Positions 1-6,040 of a stretch of DNA of 7,799 nt are shown piece after piece. The notes under the pieces are model-generated. The model was not told the DNA's origin. It saw only the letters and a program-made list of their open reading frames with translations, and searched no databases. Each line of letters opens with the position of its first letter. Position 1 is the first letter of the stretch. Location of the stretch: positions 1-7,799 of the forward strand of contig JAPHSB010000343.1 in NCBI GenBank assembly GCA_026193295.1, written 5' to 3'. The position numbers and the translations under genes are program-made. Origin of the DNA: Lysobacterales bacterium. GTDB taxonomy: Bacteria; Pseudomonadota; Gammaproteobacteria; Xanthomonadales; SZUA-36.

Positions 1-187
1 CCGTTATGTGACCAGCACCCCTTCAACGCAATTTCATTGGCTGTTTGAACATCATCTCAGGCAGTGAACAGCCCAAGAGTTTTCACACAGCCTCGGCCGG
101 AAGCAGAACTCCGCGTTTATCAATTCGAGCCATGATTATGTACCGCTATCCAAGCGAAAACGGTCAATCGTTTGTAGAATGGGCTAA

Positions 188-203
188 GGGCAGCTAGCGA
201 CCC
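188..203 (+). repeat. Partial copy of dispersed intergenic repeat (core motif)
   Basis: GGGCAGCTAGCGACCC matches GGGCAGCTAACGACCC at 4796-4811 in 15 of 16 positions. Both are followed by a similar AACTCGGAACA / GAAGCAGAACA tail. The hairpin half of the element seen at 4714-4815 is not recognisable upstream of this copy, so it is either truncated or a coincidental short match. Confidence 0.45.
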
Positions 204-329
204 AACTCGGAACATTCAGAAAGCAAAAACAACCCCCATATGGTTACTCGTTTAGCCCAAGGGCGGGTTCGGCTGTGGTGCGGGAATTTAGTCATCGCAG
301 GTGGTTGGGAGTGCGTACAATTATCTTGA

Positions 330-346
330 CGTCGAAGATTTCGACG
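330..346. promoter_or_regulatory. Palindrome, possible operator
   Basis: CGTCGAA-GAT-TTCGACG is a perfect inverted repeat with 7-bp arms and a 3-base centre. It could be a protein-binding site or a small hairpin. No gene starts nearby: the nearest gene ends at 521 on the other strand. A regulatory role is therefore only a possibility. Confidence 0.2.
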
Positions 347-394
347 ATTGAGGGAACGCCAGAGTCGCATCTGCGGTCAGAAACAACCCCCGAT

Positions 395-429
395 ACTTGT
401 CGAAATGCCTGAAGGGGTGGTCAATAATT
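395..429 (+). repeat. Dispersed repeat, copy 1 of 2
   Basis: Starting ACTTGTCGAAATGCCTGAA, this stretch is about 80% identical without gaps to 5933-5967 (ACTTGTCGGAATGCCTGAA...). Seven of 35 positions differ by my count. Both copies sit in gene-free DNA, and the same strand orientation is kept. The origin is unknown. It could be a fragment of a repeat element or the tail of a formerly duplicated gene. Confidence 0.45.
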
Positions 430-520
430 CCTATTCGCCGACTGTGAGAGTCATGGGATCAAAGTAAACGGACAGATTAAGAACATCTTTCTCAGCGCTC
501 CGAACCCAGGATACCGGGCA

Positions 521-1906
521 TCAATCCTGCACCCCGGCAACAGCCGGCAATTCGCTGACAACCGGCGGACGCCTCTCGGCCGGATGAGCCTCACGCCCGC
601 GCAGGAACGGGATGACGAGAATAACGAGAACGGCGAACAGGGCGTCCAGGTAAAACACGGTCGCATAATCGATTCGTTCGGCGACCACGCCCTGCCAGTA
701 ATTGGCAAGGCTGATGGCCAGGTTAGACAGGCCCATGAACGCAGTGAACTGGGTGGCGGCCACGGCTGGGTTGGTCATGCCCATGAATATGGCATTGCGC
801 ACCCCAAAGGCCATGCCGAAGAACAAGCCATGAACGATGATGATCGAGTAAAACGTTCCCTGGGGAATGGCTTGCAGGCCAAGGCCTGAAATGAGCATGC
901 CCATCAGCAGAGTGGGCATTGCCGTGAGCAAGTACGCGACGGCCACGGTTTTCTTGATTCCAAAGCGGTCACCGATGACGCCTCCCAGCAGGCAGCCCAC
1001 CGAAGAAGCCACGGTGTTGTAGATCTGCAGGCTCGCTATCTGGGTTGTATTGAGTCCGTAGTCGACCTGTAGCGTGGCCAGCAGGGCATAGGCCAGCGCC
1101 ATCGCGCCTATGGGCAGCAGCGCGAAAGCCACACCGATGATCGGCCCGCTACCTGACTTCCAGAAGCTTGCATAAACCTCCCTAACGAAGTTCACCATCG
1201 ACCTGGCCAGTTTCCGGATCCAGTGGCCCTGGTGCTCGGCCTGCGGATTGGCGTGCGGGTCGCGAACGAAGAAAAGAACGAACAGGAGATTGAGGAACAG
1301 TAAGCCGCTGATGTAGGCCAGAGCTATTTTGAAACCGAAGAGGCCGGAAACAAACACCGCTACTCCGCCGCCCAGCATGATGCCGAAGTACTGCCCGGCG
1401 AACATGAATCCATTGCCGCGGCCGCGCTCGTTGACTTTTAGCGTGCTCACCGCCAGCGAATCGATCGCCACGTCCTGGGTGGCGCAGAACAGGTTGTTGA
1501 TGACGACCATCGCCAGCAGCAGGACGAAGTGTTCCTTGAAATCGATGCTCGCCGTGACCATCAACGTGCCGATCATCATGACCGTGCAAAAGATGATCCA
1601 GGCCCGGCGCCCGCCCAGGCGATCCAGCCGGATCAGGTCGATCAACGGCGCCCAGGCCCACTTGAAAGCCCAGGGCAGGAACAGCGCGGCAACAAAAGTG
1701 CCGATCAGTTCCAAAGAGACACCCTGCTGGCGCATGAAGGCGACCATCGCCACCGAGGTGAAGCCATAGGGAATGCCCTCGGATATGTACAGGATGCCAA
1801 ACGTCAGGAAGCGCCCGTTTCGGGTCGAGAGCAGGTTTCGTGGATTCAAAAAACACGTTCCTCTAAGCGGCCGCGCGATTCGGTCAAAGACCGAAAGAAC
1901 CGACAT
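521..1906 (-). CDS. AmpG-like major facilitator superfamily transporter
   Basis: This is an inner-membrane permease of 461 residues, close to the usual length of 12-helix MFS carriers. The family resemblance is to AmpG/PAT-type transporters: a first helix with YISEGIPYGF (residues 40-49), then LPWAFKWAWAPLIDL (77-91), an RR loop after GG (about 98-101), and QDVAID (144-149), which resembles the SQDI.xD motif of AmpG. AmpG proteins import anhydro-muropeptides for cell-wall recycling, but many relatives have unknown substrates, so the cargo is not assigned. The frame is open from 2026, which would add 40 basic residues without a membrane segment. I prefer the ATG at 1904-1906 because it leaves a normal 32-residue lead before helix 1; its ribosome site is weak (GACAAG just before the ATG). 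The ATG at 1930 is an alternative. The gene stands alone, diverging from the peptidase gene. The tail after the last helix is charged and proline-rich. Confidence 0.9.
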   Translation of the reverse strand: MSVLSVFDRIARPLRGTCFLNPRNLLSTRNGRFLTFGILYISEGIPYGFTSVAMVAFMRQQGVSLELIGTFVAALFLPWAFKWAWAPLIDLIRLDRLGGRRAWIIFCTVMMIGTLMVTASIDFKEHFVLLLAMVVINNLFCATQDVAIDSLAVSTLKVNERGRGNGFMFAGQYFGIMLGGGVAVFVSGLFGFKIALAYISGLLFLNLLFVLFFVRDPHANPQAEHQGHWIRKLARSMVNFVREVYASFWKSGSGPIIGVAFALLPIGAMALAYALLATLQVDYGLNTTQIASLQIYNTVASSVGCLLGGVIGDRFGIKKTVAVAYLLTAMPTLLMGMLISGLGLQAIPQGTFYSIIIVHGLFFGMAFGVRNAIFMGMTNPAVAATQFTAFMGLSNLAISLANYWQGVVAERIDYATVFYLDALFAVLVILVIPFLRGREAHPAERRPPVVSELPAVAGVQD

Positions 1907-2076
1907 CTTGTCGGCACAGCATCGGAACATCAAGATAAAAACGATGCATGGCAGCGGACGATACGGCCGACTACCGGCTGACAGGCCCTGGAAAATCGCG
2001 CGAGATTCCACGCGGAACGGCTCCAAACGAGATGGGAGCGTTATCGCTGACCGTGGCCGAATCCGTCACGCCTTTA

Positions 2077-2211
2077 GAACAGACACCCAACAACGCAATG
2101 GCTGAAGCTGATGATCTGTCATTGAACTCAACGACACGGACCATCAAGGGAGTCGTGACAAGCGCTGCTGACCAGGCAGATTGGTACCGCATATCTGCAT
2201 CTGCGGGCGAC
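2077..2211 (+). pseudogene. Orphan fragment of a PPC-type (pre-peptidase C-terminal) domain
   Basis: The frame reads EQTPNNAMAEADDL, then TIKGVVTSAADQADWYRIS, then ASAGD. This follows the layout of bacterial PPC domains: an E-x-PNN start, A-x-x-L, a G-x-(I/V) strand, the D-x-DWY core, and an aromatic/AGD end. PPC domains are small beta-sandwiches attached to secreted peptidases and other exported proteins. Here only about 45 residues remain, and beyond residue D (2211) the similarity stops. The frame is open from an ATG at 1948 to a stop ending at 2295, giving 115 residues. That start lies inside the 5' region of the divergent transporter gene and has no good ribosome site. I take it as the relic of a larger secreted-protein gene. 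It could also be a short expressed protein, which I think less likely. Confidence 0.5.
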
Positions 2212-2520
2212 CCGCTATCACCGGCTCATACCGGATCAGCTCGTAAGCTTCCCCGCCAAATGTACAGTCCTCAATCAGAGACCTGCACGTTTTGATTTCT
2301 GTTTATGCCCGCAAGCCGAACCAACTGCGCCTCAGAAACCTGTTGATTCGGGTTTCGCTTCGTAGCGGGAAGCGGAGCTTGGTTTGGATGAGCAAATTGC
2401 TTCTGCTTGCGGCCCAATGCGGCCATGGATCATTGCCGGCGATGCAACTGCAGCGCCTCAAGTGAATTTTCGCCATCAACGTCGAGAACGGTCCCCGTTG
2501 CCGCGGTAAGCTGTGCGCGA

Positions 2521-2547
2521 TTGCCCTCGCGCACGAGGTGCTAGAAT
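2521..2547 (+). promoter_or_regulatory. Candidate sigma-70 promoter of the prolyl oligopeptidase gene
   Basis: TTGCCC (2521-2526) and TAGAAT (2542-2547) resemble -35 and -10 boxes separated by 15 bases, slightly short of the usual 16-18. Transcription would start near 2554, about 30 bases before the ATG. The leader contains AAGGAGA at 2573-2579. The -10 match is good and the -35 match moderate. Confidence 0.4.
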
Positions 2548-2585
2548 CATGACCCCATGGTCATTCCGAACCAAGGAGACATTGC

Positions 2586-4658
2586 ATGCTGCGGATTAGT
2601 TGTATGGTAGCGATCCTGCTCGGATCGGTGGTTCCCGTCGTGTTTGCTGCGGACGACGATCCATACCTCTGGCTGGAGGAGATCGACGGAGCCCGGGCAA
2701 TGGAATGGGTGAAGGCGCAGAATGACGTCTCCACCCGGGAGCTCTCCGCGGTTCCCGAGTACAGTTCCATTCTGAAGCGGAATCTCGAGATCCTGGACTC
2801 GCAGGAGCGCATCCCGACTCCGACCCAGGAAGGGCGCTATATCTTCAACTTCTGGCAGGACGCCGAGCATGAGCGTGGGATTCTCCGTCGAACCTCCCTC
2901 GCGAGCTATAGAACGGAAAAACCGGACTGGGAGACCGTGCTCGACATCGACGCCCTGTCCGAAGCCGAGGGAACCCCTTGGGTGTACAAGGGACGTACAG
3001 CGCTCCCTCCGGACTACCGTCGGGCCATGATCTCGCTCTCCTCGGGGGGAGGTGATGCCGTCGAGATGCGGGAGTTCGATCTCGTGGGCAAGGGCTTCGT
3101 GAAAGACGGTTTCTACGTCCCGGTGGCCAAGCAGGACGCGATTTGGAAGGACGAGAACACGCTGTGGATTGCCTCTGACTTCGGCGAAGGTTCCATGAGC
3201 ACCTCCGGCTACCCACTGGTTGTGAAAGAGTGGAAGCGAGGCACGCCGCTCACCGAAGCCCGGACGGTCTTTACGGCCCGCGCAGATGACGTCTACGCCT
3301 TTCCCCTCGCTATCGAAACACCGGAGCGCGTCTACTCCCTGGTTATCCGCGCTCCTGAGTTCTTCAAGGCCGACGTCTACTTGCAGATGGGAGACAAGCT
3401 GGAGCGGTTGCCCATCCCCCTGGACGCGGAATTCCAGGGAATCTTCAAGGGCCAGCTCCTGTTTTCTCTGCGTAGCGACTGGACGGCCGGGAGGCGCACG
3501 TACCCCCAAGGTGCGCTCCTCGCCGGCAACCTGGACGACATGATGAAGGGAGGGCAGGAATTCCGTATGCTGTTCGAACCCTCGGACAAGGTCTCGCTTG
3601 CCGACGTAGCGGCGACCCGCGACCGGCTTCTCATGAGCACGCTCGACAACGTTCACTCGCGCCTCTACCGCATGGGCTTTGAAGGCGGCGAATGGACCAA
3701 GGAGGAAATCGGATTGCCGGGCCTCGGCAGCGTCGGCGTGACGAGCACGTCGGTCGACACGGATGACTTCTTCCTGACCTACGAGGATTTCCTGACTCCG
3801 GGATCACTATTCCTGGTCGAAGGCGGACAATCCCGGAAGTTGCGGTCGCTGCCGGCCTTTTTCGACGCCGGGGGCATGAAGGTCTCGCAGCACGAGGCTA
3901 CATCGAAGGATGGAACCAGGATTCCGTATTTCCGCGTAACGCCCAAGGGATTCCAGGCCAACGGTAAAGCCCCGACCCTGCTCTACGGATACGGCGGGTT
4001 CGAAGTCGCCATGGACCCGAGCTACTCCGCCACCGTCGGCGCCTCGTGGCTCGAACGGGGCGGGGTCTTCGTGCTGGCCAACCTGCGGGGAGGCGGCGAA
4101 TTCGGCCCCCGATGGCACGAGGCCGCGCTGCGCGAGAACCGGATCAAGTCCTTCGAAGACTTCATCGCCGTGGCCGAGGACCTGATCGCCACCAGGGTCA
4201 CCTCGCCGGAGCACCTGGGCATCATGGGGGGATCGCAGGGCGGGCTCCTCGTCGGCGGTGCGTTCACCATGCGCCCCGACCTGTTCAAGGCAGTGGTCTG
4301 CCAGGTCCCTCTCCTGGACATGAAGCGCTTCAACAAGCTCCTGGCCGGAGCGAGCTGGATGGCCGAATACGGCAATCCGGACGTTCCCGAGGACTGGGAG
4401 TTCATCCAGACCTGGTCGCCGTACCAACTGGTCAAGCCGGACGTCGATTACCCCAAGGTGTTCTTCTGGACCAATACGCGCGACGACCGGGTCCATCCCG
4501 GCCACGCTCGCAAGATGGTGGCCCGGATGGAGGAGATGGGGCACCCGGTCTACTACTTCGAGAACATCGAAGGTGGGCACGGAGCCGGTTCGACCAACCG
4601 TCAGAGGGCGGAAATTACGACTATGCAGTACAGCTACCTGTGGTCGATGCTGAGGTAG
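2586..4658 (+). CDS. Secreted prolyl oligopeptidase (serine peptidase family S9A)
   Basis: A 690-residue serine endopeptidase, predicted to cut short peptides after proline in the periplasm. Residues 1-21 form a signal peptide (hydrophobic core, VFA before the cut). DPYLWLEEIDG (25-35) is the family N-terminal signature. The middle, about 70-410, fits the beta-propeller, and the C-terminal part is the alpha/beta-hydrolase domain. LYGYGGF (466-472) and ANLRGGGEFG precede the nucleophile Ser550 in GGSQGG. Asp633 in DDRVHP and His665 in EGGHGAG complete the triad. Trp591 (SWMAEYG) and Arg635 align with porcine Trp595 and Arg643, which bind the substrate proline and its neighbour, so true post-proline specificity is likely. 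The residue after the serine is Gln where many relatives have Asn. The start is well supported: AAGGAGA (2573-2579) lies six bases upstream of the ATG. The gene looks intact and monocistronic. Its third codon positions are strongly G/C, more so than in the genes downstream. Confidence 0.95.
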   Translation: MLRISCMVAILLGSVVPVVFAADDDPYLWLEEIDGARAMEWVKAQNDVSTRELSAVPEYSSILKRNLEILDSQERIPTPTQEGRYIFNFWQDAEHERGILRRTSLASYRTEKPDWETVLDIDALSEAEGTPWVYKGRTALPPDYRRAMISLSSGGGDAVEMREFDLVGKGFVKDGFYVPVAKQDAIWKDENTLWIASDFGEGSMSTSGYPLVVKEWKRGTPLTEARTVFTARADDVYAFPLAIETPERVYSLVIRAPEFFKADVYLQMGDKLERLPIPLDAEFQGIFKGQLLFSLRSDWTAGRRTYPQGALLAGNLDDMMKGGQEFRMLFEPSDKVSLADVAATRDRLLMSTLDNVHSRLYRMGFEGGEWTKEEIGLPGLGSVGVTSTSVDTDDFFLTYEDFLTPGSLFLVEGGQSRKLRSLPAFFDAGGMKVSQHEATSKDGTRIPYFRVTPKGFQANGKAPTLLYGYGGFEVAMDPSYSATVGASWLERGGVFVLANLRGGGEFGPRWHEAALRENRIKSFEDFIAVAEDLIATRVTSPEHLGIMGGSQGGLLVGGAFTMRPDLFKAVVCQVPLLDMKRFNKLLAGASWMAEYGNPDVPEDWEFIQTWSPYQLVKPDVDYPKVFFWTNTRDDRVHPGHARKMVARMEEMGHPVYYFENIEGGHGAGSTNRQRAEITTMQYSYLWSMLR

Positions 4659-4713
4659 TCGAACGACGTGCTCTCTTTACAGAGAGGGTAACGGTTTTTC
4701 CTGGCCAAACTGA

Positions 4714-4815
4714 GAACCGAACTCCCCTGCGTTTGAACTCCGGGGGAGTTCTGCTTATCGCTCAACACCGCAACCAGTCACTGAAAAGGCAATTGGGGCA
4801 GCTAACGACCCGAAG
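4714..4815 (+). repeat. Dispersed intergenic element, copy A (downstream of peptidase)
   Basis: This element aligns along its whole length with 7225-7324. Shared parts, in order, are GAACC, a C4...G4 hairpin, GTTCTGCTT, an AACACCG/AATACCG block, AGT-CACTG, a GGGC-GCT block and CGACCC. Both copies begin 40-60 bases after a stop codon and lie on the same strand as the gene. A shorter match to the last part is at 188-203. I do not know a name for this repeat. Downstream of it, 4816-4909 has nothing I recognise besides the ribosome site of the next gene. Confidence 0.55.
4719..4751 (+). terminator. Hairpin, possible terminator of the peptidase gene
   Basis: GAACTCCCC (4719-4727) pairs perfectly with GGGGAGTTC (4743-4751), making a 9-bp GC-rich stem with a 15-base loop. 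It lies 60 bases after the peptidase stop codon. The following bases are TGCTTATCG, not a T run, so it is not a classical intrinsic terminator. It may instead stabilise the 3' end. A weaker hairpin, CTCTCT-TTAC-AGAGAG (4671-4686), lies nearer the stop codon, with TTTTT about 10 bases beyond it. Confidence 0.35.
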
Positions 4816-4909
4816 CAGAACAAACCCAAGATGCGCCAACATGGATACCGGGTAGGTTTGGCACGCAGCAAGAAATCACTCGGACTGCTCAGTGGTTTGA
4901 GGGAACAGT

Positions 4910-5629
4910 ATGGTATCGAAGCCAGATAGTCAAAAGGCGGTTCAAACAGCGTCCACTCGCCAGTGGATCGCTTTAGTTGTGGTGTATCTCTTGATACCAC
5001 TCGTTCTCTTGCTATGCGGAGGGGACCTCGGTTGGTGGCAGGCGTGGCTTTATTCGCTGCTGATCGTTGCCGCTGGCATAGGGGGGCGTATTTGGGCGGA
5101 ACGGCGCCATCCGGGTTTCTTGGCCGAACGACAAAATATTGAAAAGACCAAAAGCTCAAAGGCTTGGGACAAAGTGCTTGCTCCACTGATGGCGCTGAGT
5201 GTGAGTTTCCCACTGGTCATTGTGGCCGGACTGGATCACCGCTATGGCTGGTCACCCGCATTTCCGCTATGGCTCAACGTGCTCGGCTTCATCTTGATCT
5301 CGCTCGGATACGCTTTCGCTTCGTGGGCATTGGTAGAGAACCGCTTTTTCTTCAGCACTGTACGTATCGACACGGACAGAGGGCATGTGGTTTGTGACAG
5401 TGGCCCATACCGGATTGTGCGGCATCCGGGCTATGCCGGGAATATTCCGCCACTGCCGGGCATTGTGCTGGCCCTGGGCTCGGTGTGGACACTTGTTCCG
5501 GCGGCGGTGGCGTTGATCATCGCGGTTATCAGAACTGCACTGGAAGACCAGACTCTACAGGAAGAGTTGCCGGGCTATCGAGACTATGCACGGCGCGTGC
5601 TCTATCGGTTGATTCCGGGGATTTACTGA
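4910..5629 (+). CDS. Isoprenylcysteine carboxyl methyltransferase-family membrane protein
   Basis: A 239-residue integral membrane protein of the ICMT/PEMT superfamily, which uses S-adenosylmethionine to methylate lipid-linked or hydrophobic substrates. About five membrane helices can be read: residues 19-36, 42-62, 88-110, 119-143 and 179-207. The family's SAM-binding C-terminal region is intact: SGPYRIVRHPGYAGN (164-178), with the R-H-P-G-Y core at 171-175. It is followed by RTALEDQTLQEELPGYRDY (208-226), with the conserved E-D...L...GY..Y pattern. The loop AERRHPGFLAER and KAWDKVL (about 63-90) is also typical. Bacteria generally lack prenylated CAAX proteins, so the true substrate is unknown. 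The start is supported by GAGGGA (4899-4904), five bases before the ATG. The gene stands alone, with no partner close by. Alternative names would be a phospholipid or NnrU-like methyltransferase, which I judge less fitting. Confidence 0.87.
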   Translation: MVSKPDSQKAVQTASTRQWIALVVVYLLIPLVLLLCGGDLGWWQAWLYSLLIVAAGIGGRIWAERRHPGFLAERQNIEKTKSSKAWDKVLAPLMALSVSFPLVIVAGLDHRYGWSPAFPLWLNVLGFILISLGYAFASWALVENRFFFSTVRIDTDRGHVVCDSGPYRIVRHPGYAGNIPPLPGIVLALGSVWTLVPAAVALIIAVIRTALEDQTLQEELPGYRDYARRVLYRLIPGIY

Positions 5630-5729
5630 GGAGCCCTTTCTTTTCTAGAGCCGGGTCGGACCAACCCAACTTGCTGTTATTTCGACTGTTCTAAATCGTT
5701 TCGGCGATACTCTTGAGCTTAAACGGCCC

Positions 5730-5745
5730 ATTTCGGTTCCGAAAT
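5730..5745. promoter_or_regulatory. Perfect palindrome, possible binding site
   Basis: ATTTCGGTTCCGAAAT has 7-bp perfect arms around a TT centre. The two-base centre is too small for a stable RNA loop, so a dimeric DNA-binding protein site is the more natural reading. It is about 300 bases upstream of the hydrolase gene and 100 bases after the methyltransferase gene, so its target is unclear. Confidence 0.25.
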
Positions 5746-5808
5746 CTTCCATTTAGCGGCTTGGTCATGATCCGGGCTTTGGTTAGTGGTGCCATTTTTG
5801 CCCCCTAA

Positions 5809-5827
5809 ACAGTGCTTTAAGCGCTGT
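5809..5827. promoter_or_regulatory. Near-perfect palindrome, possible binding site
   Basis: ACAGTGCTT-T-AAGCGCTGT has 9-bp arms with one G/T mismatch around a single central base. It lies inside the 234-bp segment bounded by inverted repeats. It may be part of that element rather than an operator. Confidence 0.25.
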
Positions 5828-5882
5828 AGTCTGGCCACATGATTTTGAAAAAATAGGCGTATCAGTCAGATAAGCAGGTCCG

Positions 5883-5936
5883 ACCCCATCCACAATGCTT
5901 ACCCCATCCACAATGCTTACCCCATCCACAAAACTT
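5883..5936 (+). repeat. Tandem repeat, three 18-bp units
   Basis: The unit ACCCCATCCACAATGCTT occurs twice exactly (5883-5900, 5901-5918). A third time it differs at two bases (ACCCCATCCACAAAACTT, 5919-5936). The first unit starts inside the right arm of the 10-bp inverted repeat, and the last runs into the dispersed sequence at 5933. The 18-bp period is a multiple of three, but no coding frame uses it. This is likely a replication-slippage array, which can vary between strains. Confidence 0.85.
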
Positions 5937-5967
5937 GTCGGAATGCCTGAATAGTTGGTTAATACTC
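5933..5967 (+). repeat. Dispersed repeat, copy 2 of 2
   Basis: ACTTGTCGGAATGCCTGAA and the following 16 bases match 395-429 at about 28 of 35 positions, with no gaps. This copy overlaps the only promoter-like sequence ahead of the serine hydrolase gene. Confidence 0.45.
5935..5965 (+). promoter_or_regulatory. Weak promoter candidate for the serine hydrolase gene
   Basis: TTGTCG (5935-5940) and TAATAC (5960-5965) resemble -35 and -10 boxes, with a 19-base gap that is longer than ideal. It would give a leader of about 70 bases before the ATG at 6041. No better candidate was seen in the spacer. Confidence 0.22.
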
Positions 5968-6040
5968 ACTGCGCTTAGAGAGATGCACGGTCTTTATGCA
6001 GGAGCGGACTTATCCGCGAATCTCAAGGGGTGATCAGAAA

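Larger units (their letters stand above)
1..520. other. Intergenic region with repeat fragments, no gene seen
   Basis: No reading frame here has protein-like content, a plausible ribosome site and useful length. The stretch holds a core motif shared with intergenic DNA elsewhere in the window (188-203), a 7-bp-arm palindrome (330-346) and a 35-base sequence related to one at 5933-5967. Bases 76-115 read TTTTCACACAGCCTCGG followed by AAGCAGAACTCC. On the minus strand the latter gives GGAGTTCTGCTT, which also occurs at 4745-4756 in the element downstream of the peptidase gene. The region looks like decayed repeat or mobile DNA downstream of the minus-strand transporter gene. No strong terminator for that gene was found. 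Confidence 0.5.
1907..2585. other. Long divergent intergenic region with gene debris
   Basis: This is 679 bases between the transporter and peptidase starts. The plus strand carries a fragment resembling a PPC domain (2077-2211). Immediately beyond it, the minus strand of 2299-2212 reads as a short protein-like stretch including CRSLIEDCTFGGEAYELIRY, with a stop codon just upstream and no start. Bases 2300-2520 show nothing recognisable. The peptidase promoter and ribosome site fill 2521-2585. The region looks like a patchwork of broken coding pieces. No clear promoter for the minus-strand transporter gene could be picked out. Confidence 0.5.
5653..5886. repeat. 234-bp segment bounded by 10-bp inverted repeats
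   Basis: GGGTCGGACC (5653-5662) is the exact reverse complement of GGTCCGACCC (5877-5886). The enclosed 214 bases have no reading frame of note and carry two further palindromes. The layout fits a small non-autonomous mobile element or a REP-like palindromic repeat pair. No clear target-site duplication is visible outside the arms, so mobility is not shown. Confidence 0.4.
5630..6040. other. Repeat-rich intergenic region
   Basis: This is 411 bases between the methyltransferase stop and the chosen hydrolase start. No gene is apparent. It contains a perfect 10-bp inverted repeat pair (5653-5662 with 5877-5886), two palindromes (5730-5745, 5809-5827), three tandem 18-bp units (5883-5936) and the second copy of a dispersed sequence (5933-5967). 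It ends with the hydrolase leader. No T-rich terminator after the methyltransferase gene is obvious. Confidence 0.6.

Noticed and set aside
76..115. End of a known insertion sequence (TTTTCACACAGCCTCGG motif)
   Set aside because: The motif feels familiar from insertion-sequence ends, but there is no transposase, partner end or target duplication in the window, so it was not called as one.
1182..1856. 224-codon minus-strand open frame overlapping the transporter gene
   Set aside because: It is an out-of-frame shadow of the AmpG-like gene, rich in Arg, His, Gly and Pro and with no recognisable motif.
1907..2026. 40-residue N-terminal extension of the transporter
   Set aside because: The added residues are basic and lack a targeting or membrane segment. 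The ATG at 1904-1906 gives a normal lead before the first helix.
2547..3656. 369-codon minus-strand open frame opposite the peptidase gene
   Set aside because: It is antisense to a gene with complete catalytic motifs. High GC third positions commonly keep the opposite strand open, and the translation has no family signature.
3807..4580. 257-codon minus-strand open frame opposite the peptidase catalytic domain
   Set aside because: Same explanation: a mirror of a strongly G/C-ending coding region, with no independent start or ribosome site.
4046..4855. 269-codon plus-strand frame overlapping the end of the peptidase gene
   Set aside because: Out-of-frame Arg/Gly/Pro-rich translation. It runs into the non-coding repeat element and has no domain.
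4755..5213. 152-codon minus-strand frame across the methyltransferase start
   Set aside because: It overlaps the real gene and the repeat element, and the translation resembles no protein family.
5883..5936. Tandem units as a CRISPR array
   Set aside because: The 18-bp units are directly adjacent with no spacers, and no cas genes are present.
5996..6040. Upstream ATG for the serine hydrolase
   Set aside because: It would put 15 polar residues ahead of the signal peptide. The ATG at 6041 has AAGGGG upstream and leaves a standard export signal.
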